From an uncultured Flavobacteriales bacterium (GTDB taxonomy: Bacteria; Bacteroidota; Bacteroidia; Flavobacteriales_D; Parvicellaceae): 9,827 nt of DNA. The translations under genes and the position numbers were made by a program. Position 1 is the stretch's first letter, and every line of letters begins with the position of its first letter. A model generated the notes under the pieces. It saw only the letters and a program-made list of their open reading frames with translations. It made no database searches and was not told the DNA's origin. The stretch spans positions 1 to 9,827 of the forward strand of contig CALKFX010000104.1 of the NCBI GenBank assembly GCA_938084875.1, written 5' to 3'. Shown piece by piece: positions 1-7,415 of this stretch.

Positions 1-836
1 CCAATTACAGTTGCTAGTTGATTATTTCTGTATAGGTATCTATCGTTAAAATTAGAAGTCCAATTATAAAGTCCTAACGAATCTTCAAAAGCCATTTGAG
101 CATTATAATCATCCTCAAGTATAAAATAGGGATGATTTTGGTCATAAAAACTATAGGAATATTTGTCACCAATTTCTCTAGCACCGCTCATAAAATCTGT
201 ATTGTTGGTAGGCCAATTAATATGAGCCAAACCTGCTGAAAAACTTATGTTAGAGGTTCTATCTCCAATTGTAATCGTTCCCCAATGTAAACCGCCATAA
301 GTCTGACCTTGGTTGATATATCCTGAAGAACCCAATATACTTCCAACTGAAACATGGAATTTATTTTTACTGTAGATCTGTTGCTTTAAAACCAACCCTA
401 TAGGACTTGCTATCCAACTTGCCATAACTCCCAATGAAGTTTTATTTCCCACACTAAAATGAACTTCTGGTCCATAAACATGAACTAGAGCATAGTTTTC
501 ATTTTTTTTAATGGGAAGAGCGTTGTTGGTAAAATAATATCTTGTTGTAAATGGTCCAGAGGCTCTAAACTCCCCATTTTTATTACTTTTCACGTTCTCA
601 TCTACTTTAGTAATAGAAGAAATTTCAGACTTATTAATGTAAATTTTTCCAATAGTTTTGGTGATTAAAAGAATTTCTCTTCCATCATCAGAAACTATTT
701 CTCCAATATATTCACCTCCACTATTTTTTATAATAAGAACTAAGTTTTCTTTTTTTTCTTCAGCCTCGTTGGATGTTTGGGCAGAAATATGAAATGCTAA
801 AAAAAGTAATATTATTAATGTGATTAAATTTTTCAT
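1..836 (-). CDS. Secreted protein, probable outer-membrane beta-barrel family, function unknown (3' end cut by window edge)
   Basis: The frame is open from an ATG at 836-834 to the left edge: 278 complete codons without a stop, so the gene is partial. Residues 1-20 form a signal peptide (Lys-Asn start, hydrophobic core, ending FHISAQ). Residues 32-77 form a small beta-rich module of the type 'xGxIxSDDGxxIxLxTxxGxIxIxxxxIxxI'. From about residue 89 (GEFRASGPFTTRYYF) the chain alternates Gly/Ser and aromatic residues, with segments such as SLGVMASW, HVSVGSILGSSGY and ISFSAGLAHINW that look like barrel strands. I recognise the arrangement from uncharacterised Bacteroidota proteins with a 'TRYxF...P...KKxExY' motif, but no function is known to me. 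It lies 76 bases after the pyrophosphatase gene on the same strand, so it may be the last gene of that unit. Barrel topology is inferred. Confidence 0.8.
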   Translation of the reverse strand, partial: MKNLITLIILLFLAFHISAQTSNEAEEKKENLVLIIKNSGGEYIGEIVSDDGREILLITKTIGKIYINKSEISSITKVDENVKSNKNGEFRASGPFTTRYYFTNNALPIKKNENYALVHVYGPEVHFSVGNKTSLGVMASWIASPIGLVLKQQIYSKNKFHVSVGSILGSSGYINQGQTYGGLHWGTITIGDRTSNISFSAGLAHINWPTNNTDFMSGAREIGDKYSYSFYDQNHPYFILEDDYNAQMAFEDSLGLYNWTSNFNDRYLYRNNQLATVI

Positions 837-912
837 ATTGTATAAATATACGAAATATACTAGCAAGGAAAGGGGTTGGAACTTGAAAATATCATCTTTA
901 AGGTATTCAATA

Positions 913-1479
913 TCATTTATTTACTGCCCATTTTTTAATTTCATTTACGGCCTCTTTTTTGTCTCCCCAACCAACAAATTCCATCTTATTAGGCCCTTTG
1001 TAGTTACAAAACCAAGTTTTAATAATTGTTTTAACTGAATTTGGTAAAGAGTCTTTTGAAAAGTTGATTTTGCTATTTCTTAAAGTGGCAATAACTTTAT
1101 GATCTTGCTGCCCACGATCTAATAATTTAAGAATCGCTACTGGGATTATTTCTATTTTTTTTCCTTGTTGAACTGATTCAGAAATAATTAAAACATCTAA
1201 CGCATCTCCGTCTCCCCCAATTTCAGGATCCATATAGGTATTGGATATAAAACCATAATTTCCAGGATATGGAAGATAATTTATAGTGCGTTCTACACCG
1301 TTTTTGGTTTCAATTTCAAAAGTTTTGGTACTGTAATTGTATTCAAACTTTTTATTAGTACCAGCTGGTATCTCTACTATTGCAGTATAATTATCAGAAA
1401 AGTTTATTATTTCTTTTTTTTTAGTTGAGCAGCTAGAAACCATCCAACAAAATATACAAATTGAAATAATTTTTTTCAC
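913..1479 (-). CDS. Lipoprotein inorganic pyrophosphatase (soluble family I fold)
   Basis: Hydrolyses pyrophosphate to two phosphates by the Mg-dependent family I mechanism. With the start at the GTG of 1479-1477 the protein has 188 residues. Residues 1-17 are a lipoprotein signal peptide with lipobox V-S-S-C (lipidated Cys17). The mature domain keeps every catalytic position I can align to the E. coli enzyme: K44, E46, R64, Y75, the D-x-D-x-x-D triad D90/D92/D95, D121, D126, K128 and Y160-K161. The signature reads DGDALDV, with Ala where Pro is usual. The bases after the DUF4956 stop read A-TTG-GTG-AAA; TTG at 1482 is an alternative start that adds one residue. I prefer GTG because it gives the usual M-K-K lipoprotein start. 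Spacing of 4 bases from the DUF4956 stop suggests translational coupling. Residues after Cys17 (STKKKE) are basic, unlike acidic surface-export signals, so I infer a periplasm-facing anchor. The family assignment is firm; the role in this operon is inferred. Confidence 0.92.
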   Translation of the reverse strand: MKKIISICIFCWMVSSCSTKKKEIINFSDNYTAIVEIPAGTNKKFEYNYSTKTFEIETKNGVERTINYLPYPGNYGFISNTYMDPEIGGDGDALDVLIISESVQQGKKIEIIPVAILKLLDRGQQDHKVIATLRNSKINFSKDSLPNSVKTIIKTWFCNYKGPNKMEFVGWGDKKEAVNEIKKWAVNK

Positions 1480-1483
1480 CAAT

Positions 1484-2086
1484 TTAATCTCGGTTATAGT
1501 AAATAGTAACTGCTGCTGTGTCTCTTAAAAAGTCTATTTTTTCTACTTTTACTTCGTGAATTGGCAATCCTGTTCTCTCTTTTAAGTCTTCAATTAGCTC
1601 TTGTTTATTCTCAGGTTTTATAAGTTCTATTTTCTCATATACAATATTTTTCTTTTCCTCAATAGTTTGAAACCACAACCTGTCTATTAAGTAAGTTATT
1701 AGTGTAATTAAACCATTGGTGAACAACACCTCGAAAATACTTACAGATTTATTTGAAAGAGCATTGATCATAGAAATTCCAATAACAATGAACAAATAAG
1801 TCATTTGCCTTATAGGAATGGCTTCTGTACGGTACCTGAGAATGCCGAAAACTGCAAATAATCCCAACGCAAACCCCATTTCCATAGGAACTTTTCTTAG
1901 AAGAAAACAAATGAAAAAAGTAAGTATATTGAACATTATGTAAGTAAATACATAATCTTTATCATCTTTTACTCTGTAATAAATGAGTCTTACAATTATG
2001 ATTAGAAAAATGAAGTTTATTCCAAATTTGAATAACAACTTTGAAAAGTCTTCTAAATCAAAAAAATCAATTCCATACAATTCCAT
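1484..2086 (-). CDS. DUF4956 family inner-membrane protein
   Basis: This 200-residue protein carries the DUF4956 hallmark LGLFAVFGILRYRTEAIPIR at residues 75-94, followed by QMTYLF. Hydrophobic stretches at about 20-37, 45-63, 69-82, 95-112 and 115-134 suggest four or five membrane segments. A charged C-terminal domain (about 140-200, alpha/beta with EKxELIKPENxxELIEDLKERTGLP) would lie in the cytoplasm. DUF4956 proteins are repeatedly encoded next to VTC-type polyphosphate polymerases, and here the start codon overlaps the polymerase gene by 20 bases. The natural inference is a membrane partner, perhaps a channel or anchor for the polymer, as the membrane parts of yeast VTC are for its catalytic subunit. 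No biochemical function is established in what I know of the family. Confidence 0.9.
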   Translation of the reverse strand: MELYGIDFFDLEDFSKLLFKFGINFIFLIIIVRLIYYRVKDDKDYVFTYIMFNILTFFICFLLRKVPMEMGFALGLFAVFGILRYRTEAIPIRQMTYLFIVIGISMINALSNKSVSIFEVLFTNGLITLITYLIDRLWFQTIEEKKNIVYEKIELIKPENKQELIEDLKERTGLPIHEVKVEKIDFLRDTAAVTIYYNRD

Positions 2087-2834
2087 TCTTACTTATTTTA
2101 TTAATGAATAATAGCTTTCTTTTAAAATTATTGTATTTCAAATTTGGATTTAAAATACAAGATCCAATAGTATATTTGCTGAATCTAGTCGGCCTAATTC
2201 TTTTATGCTTTAAAATTGAGAGTATTTCAGACTTTCTATTTCCTTTTTCCCTCTTCACTTCAATTATACATATATTTTCTAATTCTTTATTTGAATTATC
2301 AGAACTAAACTTCAAATTGAAATCTATTGTAACACGTTCTTTTGTTTGAAAGTTAACTAAGGTAATTCTATCAAAATTATTTTTAATTGTTATTTCAAAA
2401 TCCTTTAAAGAGTAAGGTGTTTGTTCCTCCAAAAAATTAATGTTCTTTTTGTTTAAAAACTTTTCTTTAAAAGGAACTCTAATTCTAGTTTTTTTAGTGA
2501 CCCCTTTATTGGATTTAAATTTAACTTCTAAAAAAGTTTTCTTAGACTCTACATAGTCTCTAAATCTAATTTTGTACCTGTTTAGCTTCCCATTTTGATG
2601 ATTTTTAAAGAGTGTTTTATTATCGTTGTCAAAATATTCTGTTTGATAATTAAAAAGTCTCTTTCCATCTATTTCAAGACAGTAATATTTATCGCTAATT
2701 TTTGATAAAACTTCTAAAGTATCTTTAAGAGAAACAGTAAATTTTTCATCTACTCTTTCCATTAATGCAACTTCATCCATAGCTTCCAAACTAATAGGTT
2801 GATAATTATCTAATATGGATTGAATTTCAGACAT
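2067..2834 (-). CDS. VTC-domain polyphosphate polymerase family protein
   Basis: A 255-residue cytoplasmic protein with the VTC / triphosphate-tunnel fold, the catalytic domain that in yeast Vtc4 builds polyphosphate from ATP. The basic and acidic tunnel residues appear in the expected order: ERVDEKF (R27, K31), TEYFDN (65-70), RYKIRFR (R86, K88, R90, R92), FLEVKFK (E103, K105), RVTIDF (R167, D171), IEVKREKG (E192, K194) and RFSKYTIG (S219, K220). Nothing essential looks missing. There is no signal peptide or membrane segment. The start lies 16 bases after the upstream CotH-like gene and the end overlaps the DUF4956 start by 20 bases, so the products are probably made together. Polyphosphate synthesis is the family-level expectation; the actual polymer or acceptor in this organism is not shown by the sequence. 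Confidence 0.88.
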   Translation of the reverse strand: MSEIQSILDNYQPISLEAMDEVALMERVDEKFTVSLKDTLEVLSKISDKYYCLEIDGKRLFNYQTEYFDNDNKTLFKNHQNGKLNRYKIRFRDYVESKKTFLEVKFKSNKGVTKKTRIRVPFKEKFLNKKNINFLEEQTPYSLKDFEITIKNNFDRITLVNFQTKERVTIDFNLKFSSDNSNKELENICIIEVKREKGNRKSEILSILKHKRIRPTRFSKYTIGSCILNPNLKYNNFKRKLLFINKISKNGIVWN

Positions 2835-2850
2835 TTAAAATTTTAATATT

Positions 2851-4539
2851 TTAGTTTTTCTTAAAAGTAGCTTTTCCATACTTTTTACCGTAAAGATAAT
2901 CTATTACATTATTTTGAAAAACTATAATTTTTTCTCCATCAAAAGTAAGATTAGAATTGTACTCTATAAGGTTATTTAATAAACAATTGGTAATCTCATC
3001 ACTAGTAGATAAAATCTCTGCAGGACCAAACTCCCCTTTTTTTTGAAAAGCACAATAACCAATTTCACAATCCAATAATTTATTTTCAATAGATTCTACA
3101 ACTGATAAATCTTTTGATATTATTCCCATTGAAGAATTTTGGATCATACATTTAGAAGCCTTTAATTTACTTTCTTCTCCTGCACTTATTGCTTTGTCTT
3201 TAATATTTAAAAATTTGCTTTCTGATATTTCTAATCTTCCGCCTGAAATATCAACTCCATCATTCCCGCAATTTATAAAGTTGCAGTTTTTCATAAAACC
3301 AGTACAAAAATCTGCATCAAATGCATCTGAAAATGTATTTTCAATTTTAATATTTCCTATTTTAAATTTACATCTAAATAAATTTACAGCGTCTTCACTT
3401 TTTAGATCTTTAAAGTCACTATTATTAATAGTTACTTTTCCACCATATACAGTAAATGCACTTGGTAGGCTCTGGTGATTATATTTCAAAGTGTCGTACA
3501 ATGAAAATTGATTGGAAAAATCTAGGTAGTTAATTTTAGTTGAATCCTTATTTTGAAGTATGTGAATTCCTTCTCCAGTACTATCCGAAGATGTTACTTT
3601 CACCATTTTATCAATTTCTCCGTTTATATTAAAGGCACTATAGGATAAAATACTACTAGATCTAATTAAGTCAATGGTTTCTCCTGCTTTTAAAACAACC
3701 TTAAGTCCTTTGGGAATAATAATCTTCTTGCCTAGGGTGGTGTTTTTCTTTTTAAGAAAAATCGAGTTTGAATCATTTGAATATTTAAAATAGTTTAAAA
3801 AATCTAAGGATATTTCAGAGCTTAATATTTGAGGATATTGGATTGGTAAAACAGAAACTTTCATCCCGGAAAAAATTGGTTCTAACTGAAAAGTTACTGG
3901 ATTTAGAAAATAATAATTAGGATTTAAATTTTTAAAATATTTTTTGGCTAGATCTTTAAATTTTATCCAATCTAATACATTAAAATATTTATCATTGAGT
4001 TGATTTGTTTTAACAAGATTTTCTATAGAGTTTACAAATATTTTATAAATGATTTCACCTGTTTGAGTACCTACTTTTATAGAATCGTTAATTTCTATTT
4101 TAAAAATTTCACCCTCTCTCCTTGAATTGGACTCGATAAGTCTTTTTCCTATTTCTTCTTGAAATAAATAATCTTTGTTTTCAATGGAAATTAATTTAGA
4201 ATAAACTCCAATAAGTTCATTTGCTTTTAAATCTTCATTAAAAGCAATTATTGATCGGGCTAATTCTAAATCTTTGCTATTGTTAAGAGCATATAATCTA
4301 AACTTTTTTTTCCTGTAGATCCTTTTACCATTTTTACAATGAAAGGAGAAATATTCTTGTGCTTTAGATACTTTTACTTTGATAGTATCGCCTTCAAAAT
4401 ATAAATTAATTAGTTCATTATTAGCTATTTTCGGTATTGGTTTTTCAAATGAAAAGTTGTTGATTACTTGATTTTTATTTTCTTGACAAGAATTTAAAAA
4501 TAAAGCTATAAACAGAATTATGAGAATTTTATTAATCAT
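2851..4539 (-). CDS. Lipoprotein with CotH-kinase-like N-terminal half and right-handed beta-helix C-terminal half
   Basis: 562 residues with a lipoprotein signal (lipobox L-N-S-C, Cys18). Residues about 45-225 resemble the CotH atypical kinase domain as found beside VTC/DUF4956 genes: KRIYRKKKFRLYAL (72-85), LFQEEIGKRLIESNSRREG (125-143, matching the usual 'LxEExxxKxLLExxxRREG') and NPNYYFLNPVTFQLEPI (206-222, matching 'HNLRFYYNPxTxxLEPI'). The Asp normally following LEPI is absent (FSG, 223-225), and the segment before NYY is shortened without an obvious catalytic Asp, so it may be a pseudokinase. From about residue 270 the protein changes to short repeated beta-helix rungs (for example VTINNSDFKDL, MKNCNFINCGNDGVDISGG, LEISESKFLNIKDKAIS), extending to about 545. 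It is the first gene after the promoter at 4582-4614 and lies 16 bases before the polymerase gene. The beta-helix call is firm from pattern; the CotH relation is a motif-level judgement. Confidence 0.75.
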   Translation of the reverse strand: MINKILIILFIALFLNSCQENKNQVINNFSFEKPIPKIANNELINLYFEGDTIKVKVSKAQEYFSFHCKNGKRIYRKKKFRLYALNNSKDLELARSIIAFNEDLKANELIGVYSKLISIENKDYLFQEEIGKRLIESNSRREGEIFKIEINDSIKVGTQTGEIIYKIFVNSIENLVKTNQLNDKYFNVLDWIKFKDLAKKYFKNLNPNYYFLNPVTFQLEPIFSGMKVSVLPIQYPQILSSEISLDFLNYFKYSNDSNSIFLKKKNTTLGKKIIIPKGLKVVLKAGETIDLIRSSSILSYSAFNINGEIDKMVKVTSSDSTGEGIHILQNKDSTKINYLDFSNQFSLYDTLKYNHQSLPSAFTVYGGKVTINNSDFKDLKSEDAVNLFRCKFKIGNIKIENTFSDAFDADFCTGFMKNCNFINCGNDGVDISGGRLEISESKFLNIKDKAISAGEESKLKASKCMIQNSSMGIISKDLSVVESIENKLLDCEIGYCAFQKKGEFGPAEILSTSDEITNCLLNNLIEYNSNLTFDGEKIIVFQNNVIDYLYGKKYGKATFKKN

Positions 4540-4581
4540 ATAATTACATAATAATTGATAATTTTTCCAAAAAAAATTTTA

Positions 4582-4614
4582 CAAATTTAAAATTACTTTG
4601 AGATTAATTGCAAA
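4582..4614 (-). promoter_or_regulatory. Bacteroidota-type promoter for the CotH/VTC/DUF4956/pyrophosphatase unit
   Basis: On the minus strand, TTTG (4614-4611) is followed after exactly 21 bases by TAAATTTG (4589-4582). This fits the Bacteroidota vegetative consensus of TTTG or TTG at -33 and TAnnTTTG at -7. Transcription would begin near 4575, giving a leader of about 36 bases before the ATG at 4539. The -33 element lies inside the last codons of the upstream TPR/PD40 gene, so the downstream unit probably has its own promoter even though that gene is on the same strand. No hairpin terminator is visible in the 53-base gap, which is almost pure A/T. Confidence 0.6.
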
Positions 4615-5963
4615 CTAGATATATCTATTTGATACAAATCAGCATCTCCCATATTATCGAAATTATAATAGCCACCTACATAAGCAGTATTTCCATCTTT
4701 TGAAATACATATTGTTTTTTCTTCCATGGTGGTGTTAATAGGGCTTCCTATGTTAATTGGTGAACTCCAATTTTCATGTCCGCCGGTACAATAGTATATA
4801 TCGTAACTTCCAACACTTTGTTCTCTTCCATTTGATGTGAAGAAAAGTAAGTTTCCACTAGGGTGAATAAAAACACATTTTTCATCTCCCGAAGTATTAA
4901 TTTCGTTCCCTAGATGAATTGGTTCTGAATAAGTTTTATTAGTTTTTTTAACATAATATATATCTGTTTTACCTAAACCAGTTGGTCTTTCAGAAACAAA
5001 ATATATGTAAGATTCATCTTCTGTAATACTAGCAGAACTTTCGAAATAGGAGCTATTAATTTTATTACTGATTTTTTTGTCTTTATTCAAGATAGGTTTT
5101 GGTGAAGACCAACTACCAGATTTTGTGTAAGCAGCTTCGTATATATCTCCACTTCTAGTTAAATATGGAATATTTCTATAAATGATTATTGAATTATCAG
5201 CTTTGAAACTTAAAGATGCATCGTGAAAATCAGTATTTATTTTTCCCAATTTGTTGGACGGATTTAACCATTTTTTTTCAATACTATCCCATTTAGATAA
5301 GTAAATATCTGAAAAATACTGATGGTCAAAATACTGATCAACATTTCCTCCTTTGGTATCTGCTCTTCTAGAGGTAAACATTAAATATTTTCCATTATTG
5401 CTCAACGATGGTGCGAAATCAGATCCTTTTGAATTAAGGACTGGCCCCATATTTGAAATAATTATCTTACTATTTGTTTTCTTTAACTCTGACTCTGCAA
5501 AAGCCAATTGACTAATTTTTAAATCTATCGAGTAGTCTTGAATTTTTTGTTTAGATTTTATTTCAGAAACAAATTTTTCATAACTGGTTTTAGATTTTTT
5601 TAATTCTTCTAGTCTAAAGTAAATTTCTCCCATTAAATAATATAAATCTTCATCTACTTTTGGGTTGTTTTTTTCTGCAATTTCTGCATGGTATTTAGCA
5701 TTTTTATAGTCATGTAATTTGTAATAACATCTCGAAATTCCAAAATGAGCTTTTGCGCTTGAGGGATTTAAAGCAATAATCTCTTTGTAATTTAAAAGTG
5801 CAGTTTTAATATTACCTTGTAAATAAAGTTGCTTTGTTTCTGTTAGTTTTATTTGAGATTTAGTTTTGTTTAAAAGACCATCTTCCTGTGATAAAACTGA
5901 TTTCAGATTGAATATTACTAGAAATAATAGAACTAACTTGAAAATAATTTTTTGGTGTTTCAT
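4593..5963 (-). CDS. Secreted TPR and PD40 (WD40-like beta-propeller) repeat protein
   Basis: Counting from the ATG at 5963-5961 the protein has 456 residues; an ATG at 6008 in the same frame would add 15 residues ahead of an otherwise typical signal peptide, so I reject it. Residues 1-25 are the signal peptide (MKHQK, hydrophobic core, ending VLSQ). About 40-135 hold TPR-like helices (ALLNYKEIIALNPSSAKAHF, CYYKLHDYKNAKYHAEIA, GEIYFRLEELKKSKTSYEKF). From about 170 to 450 come propeller blades of PD40 type: LSNNGKYLMFTSRR, ITEDESYIYFVSERP...DIYYV, IHPSGNLLFFTSNGR...DIYY and ISKDGNTAYVGG...DLYQI. TPR plus PD40 is the front part of PorE-like proteins of the type IX secretion and gliding apparatus, but the OmpA-like C-terminal domain of PorE is missing here. 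It is probably periplasmic or envelope-associated and involved in protein or peptidoglycan contacts; the precise role is unknown. Confidence 0.85.
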   Translation of the reverse strand: MKHQKIIFKLVLLFLVIFNLKSVLSQEDGLLNKTKSQIKLTETKQLYLQGNIKTALLNYKEIIALNPSSAKAHFGISRCYYKLHDYKNAKYHAEIAEKNNPKVDEDLYYLMGEIYFRLEELKKSKTSYEKFVSEIKSKQKIQDYSIDLKISQLAFAESELKKTNSKIIISNMGPVLNSKGSDFAPSLSNNGKYLMFTSRRADTKGGNVDQYFDHQYFSDIYLSKWDSIEKKWLNPSNKLGKINTDFHDASLSFKADNSIIIYRNIPYLTRSGDIYEAAYTKSGSWSSPKPILNKDKKISNKINSSYFESSASITEDESYIYFVSERPTGLGKTDIYYVKKTNKTYSEPIHLGNEINTSGDEKCVFIHPSGNLLFFTSNGREQSVGSYDIYYCTGGHENWSSPINIGSPINTTMEEKTICISKDGNTAYVGGYYNFDNMGDADLYQIDISSLQLISK

Positions 5964-6062
5964 AAGAAATATGTTTCTAAAATTAAATAAATATAATGGT
6001 ATTGTCATAATTTTACTTTACTATCCACCATATTGTTAAATTTACAGTATTAAATAACATAT
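5964..6062. promoter_or_regulatory. Divergent intergenic region between the TPR/PD40 gene and purB
   Basis: The 99 bases between the two start codons must carry promoters for both directions. The best -7 candidate is TAAATTTA at 6037-6044, one mismatch from TAnnTTTG. It is palindromic and so could serve either strand, lying 18 bases before the purB ATG. On the minus strand, TATATTTA and TAATTTTA closer to the TPR/PD40 gene are equally near the consensus. I cannot find a convincing -33 TTG at the right spacing for any of them, so exact promoter positions are uncertain. No operator-like repeat or riboswitch fold stands out. Confidence 0.3.
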
Positions 6063-7406
6063 ATGTCCAATTATTCTTTGAATGCCATAAGTCCTATTGA
6101 CGGAAGATACTTTGCTAAAACAAAGGTCCTTAGTTCTTTTTTTTCTGAGTCCTCCTTGATTCGGTATAGAGTAAAAGTAGAAATTGAATACTTTATATCC
6201 TTATGTGAATTACCCCTTCCACAATTAAAAAAATTTGACAGCAACCTTTTTCAAACCTTAAGATCTTATTATCAGGTTTTTGATGATAGCGATGCTCAAA
6301 GAGTAAAAGATATTGAATCAATAACCAATCACGATGTAAAAGCTGTTGAGTATTTTATTAAGGAAAGAATGGATAAAGACGGTATTGGTGATGCTAAGGA
6401 GTTTGTCCATTTTGGACTTACTTCTCAAGACATTAATAATACGGCTATTCCAATGAGTATAAAAGATGCTTTAGAAAAGATATATCAACCAGCAATTGAT
6501 AGTCTTATTAAAAATTTAGAAATTCTTTCCAATCAATGGTCCTCTATTCCAATGTTGGCTAAAACCCATGGTCAGCCAGCATCTCCCACCAAACTTGGCA
6601 AAGAACTTTATGTATTTGTGGAAAGATTAAATCAACAGTTAGAAATCCTAAAATCTATAACCCATGCTGGTAAATTTGGAGGAGCAACTGGAAATTTTAA
6701 TGCCCATTATGTTGCTTATCCATCCATAGATTGGAAAAAATTCGCCAACGATTTCTTAGCAGATAAATTAAAATTGGTAAGATCTCAAACAACCACACAA
6801 ATTGAACACTACGATCACTTGGCATCTTTATTTGATGTTGTTAAAAGAATAAATACGATAATATTGGATTTAAATAGAGATTTGTGGACCTATATTTCTA
6901 TGGATTATTTTAAACAGAAAATTAAAAAAGGAGAAATTGGATCTTCTGCCATGCCTCATAAGGTGAATCCTATCGACTTTGAGAATTCTGAAGGAAATAT
7001 TGGTATTGCCAATGCGATTTTAGAGCATTTAAGCGCCAAACTCCCAATAAGTAGACTACAAAGAGATTTAACAGACAGTACAGTTCTTAGAAATATTGGT
7101 GTCCCTTTCTCACATGGACTAATTGCAATTTTATCTACTCAAAAAGGATTGGATAAACTTCTTTTAAATAACGATGCTATTGAAAAAGATTTAGAAAATA
7201 ACTGGGCTGTAGTTGCGGAAGCAATACAAACTATTTTAAGGAGAGAGGGAGTTGAAAATCCTTACGAATTATTGAAAAATCTAACAAGGAAAAATGAGAA
7301 AATCACCAAAAAATCAATAAGAAGTTTTATAGATAAATTAGATATTTCTCAAGATTTGAAAATAGAGTTGAATCAAATAACTCCTTTCAACTATACTGGT
7401 ATATAA
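6063..7406 (+). CDS. purB: Adenylosuccinate lyase
   Basis: Catalyses two beta-eliminations of fumarate in purine synthesis: SAICAR to AICAR, and adenylosuccinate to AMP. The 447 residues align throughout with the E. coli-type enzyme (456 residues): SPIDGRY (10-16), TNHDVKAVEYF (88-98), HFGLTSQDINN (116-126), KTHGQPASPTKLGKE (167-181, with general acid His169) and the fumarase/aspartase superfamily signature GSSAMPHKVNPIDFENSEGN (293-312, with catalytic Ser at 294/295 on the mobile loop). RDLTDSTVLRN and the final TPFNYTGI are also typical. It ends about ten residues earlier than the E. coli protein, just after the last conserved block, which I take as normal for this group. The stop is 9 bases from the stop of the convergent rsmE gene. 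There is no operon partner on this strand, so it appears to be a stand-alone housekeeping gene. Confidence 0.97.
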   Translation: MSNYSLNAISPIDGRYFAKTKVLSSFFSESSLIRYRVKVEIEYFISLCELPLPQLKKFDSNLFQTLRSYYQVFDDSDAQRVKDIESITNHDVKAVEYFIKERMDKDGIGDAKEFVHFGLTSQDINNTAIPMSIKDALEKIYQPAIDSLIKNLEILSNQWSSIPMLAKTHGQPASPTKLGKELYVFVERLNQQLEILKSITHAGKFGGATGNFNAHYVAYPSIDWKKFANDFLADKLKLVRSQTTTQIEHYDHLASLFDVVKRINTIILDLNRDLWTYISMDYFKQKIKKGEIGSSAMPHKVNPIDFENSEGNIGIANAILEHLSAKLPISRLQRDLTDSTVLRNIGVPFSHGLIAILSTQKGLDKLLLNNDAIEKDLENNWAVVAEAIQTILRREGVENPYELLKNLTRKNEKITKKSIRSFIDKLDISQDLKIELNQITPFNYTGI

Positions 7407-7415
7407 TTTTAATAA

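Noticed and set aside
820..1038. Plus-strand open frame of 72 codons over the end of the pyrophosphatase gene
   Set aside because: It is antisense to a well-supported gene, with low-complexity Phe/Tyr/Ile composition and no family pattern.
2041..2349. Plus-strand open frame of 102 codons opposite the VTC gene
   Set aside because: It looks like a membrane protein only because it is the complement of Lys/Asn-rich coding sequence; the opposite strand carries the VTC motifs.
3194..3478. Plus-strand open frame of 94 codons opposite the beta-helix gene
   Set aside because: Antisense shadow of the beta-helix repeats, with no promoter or recognisable motif.
4540..4592. A/T-only inverted repeat (AAATTT) followed by a T run, as a possible terminator of the TPR/PD40 gene
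   Set aside because: The stem is six A-T pairs with no G or C and overlaps the -7 promoter element; it is too weak to call.
7377..7406. PurB appears to end about ten residues early compared with E. coli
   Set aside because: All catalytic and core blocks are intact and the end falls after the last conserved motif, so I take it as lineage-typical rather than a truncation.
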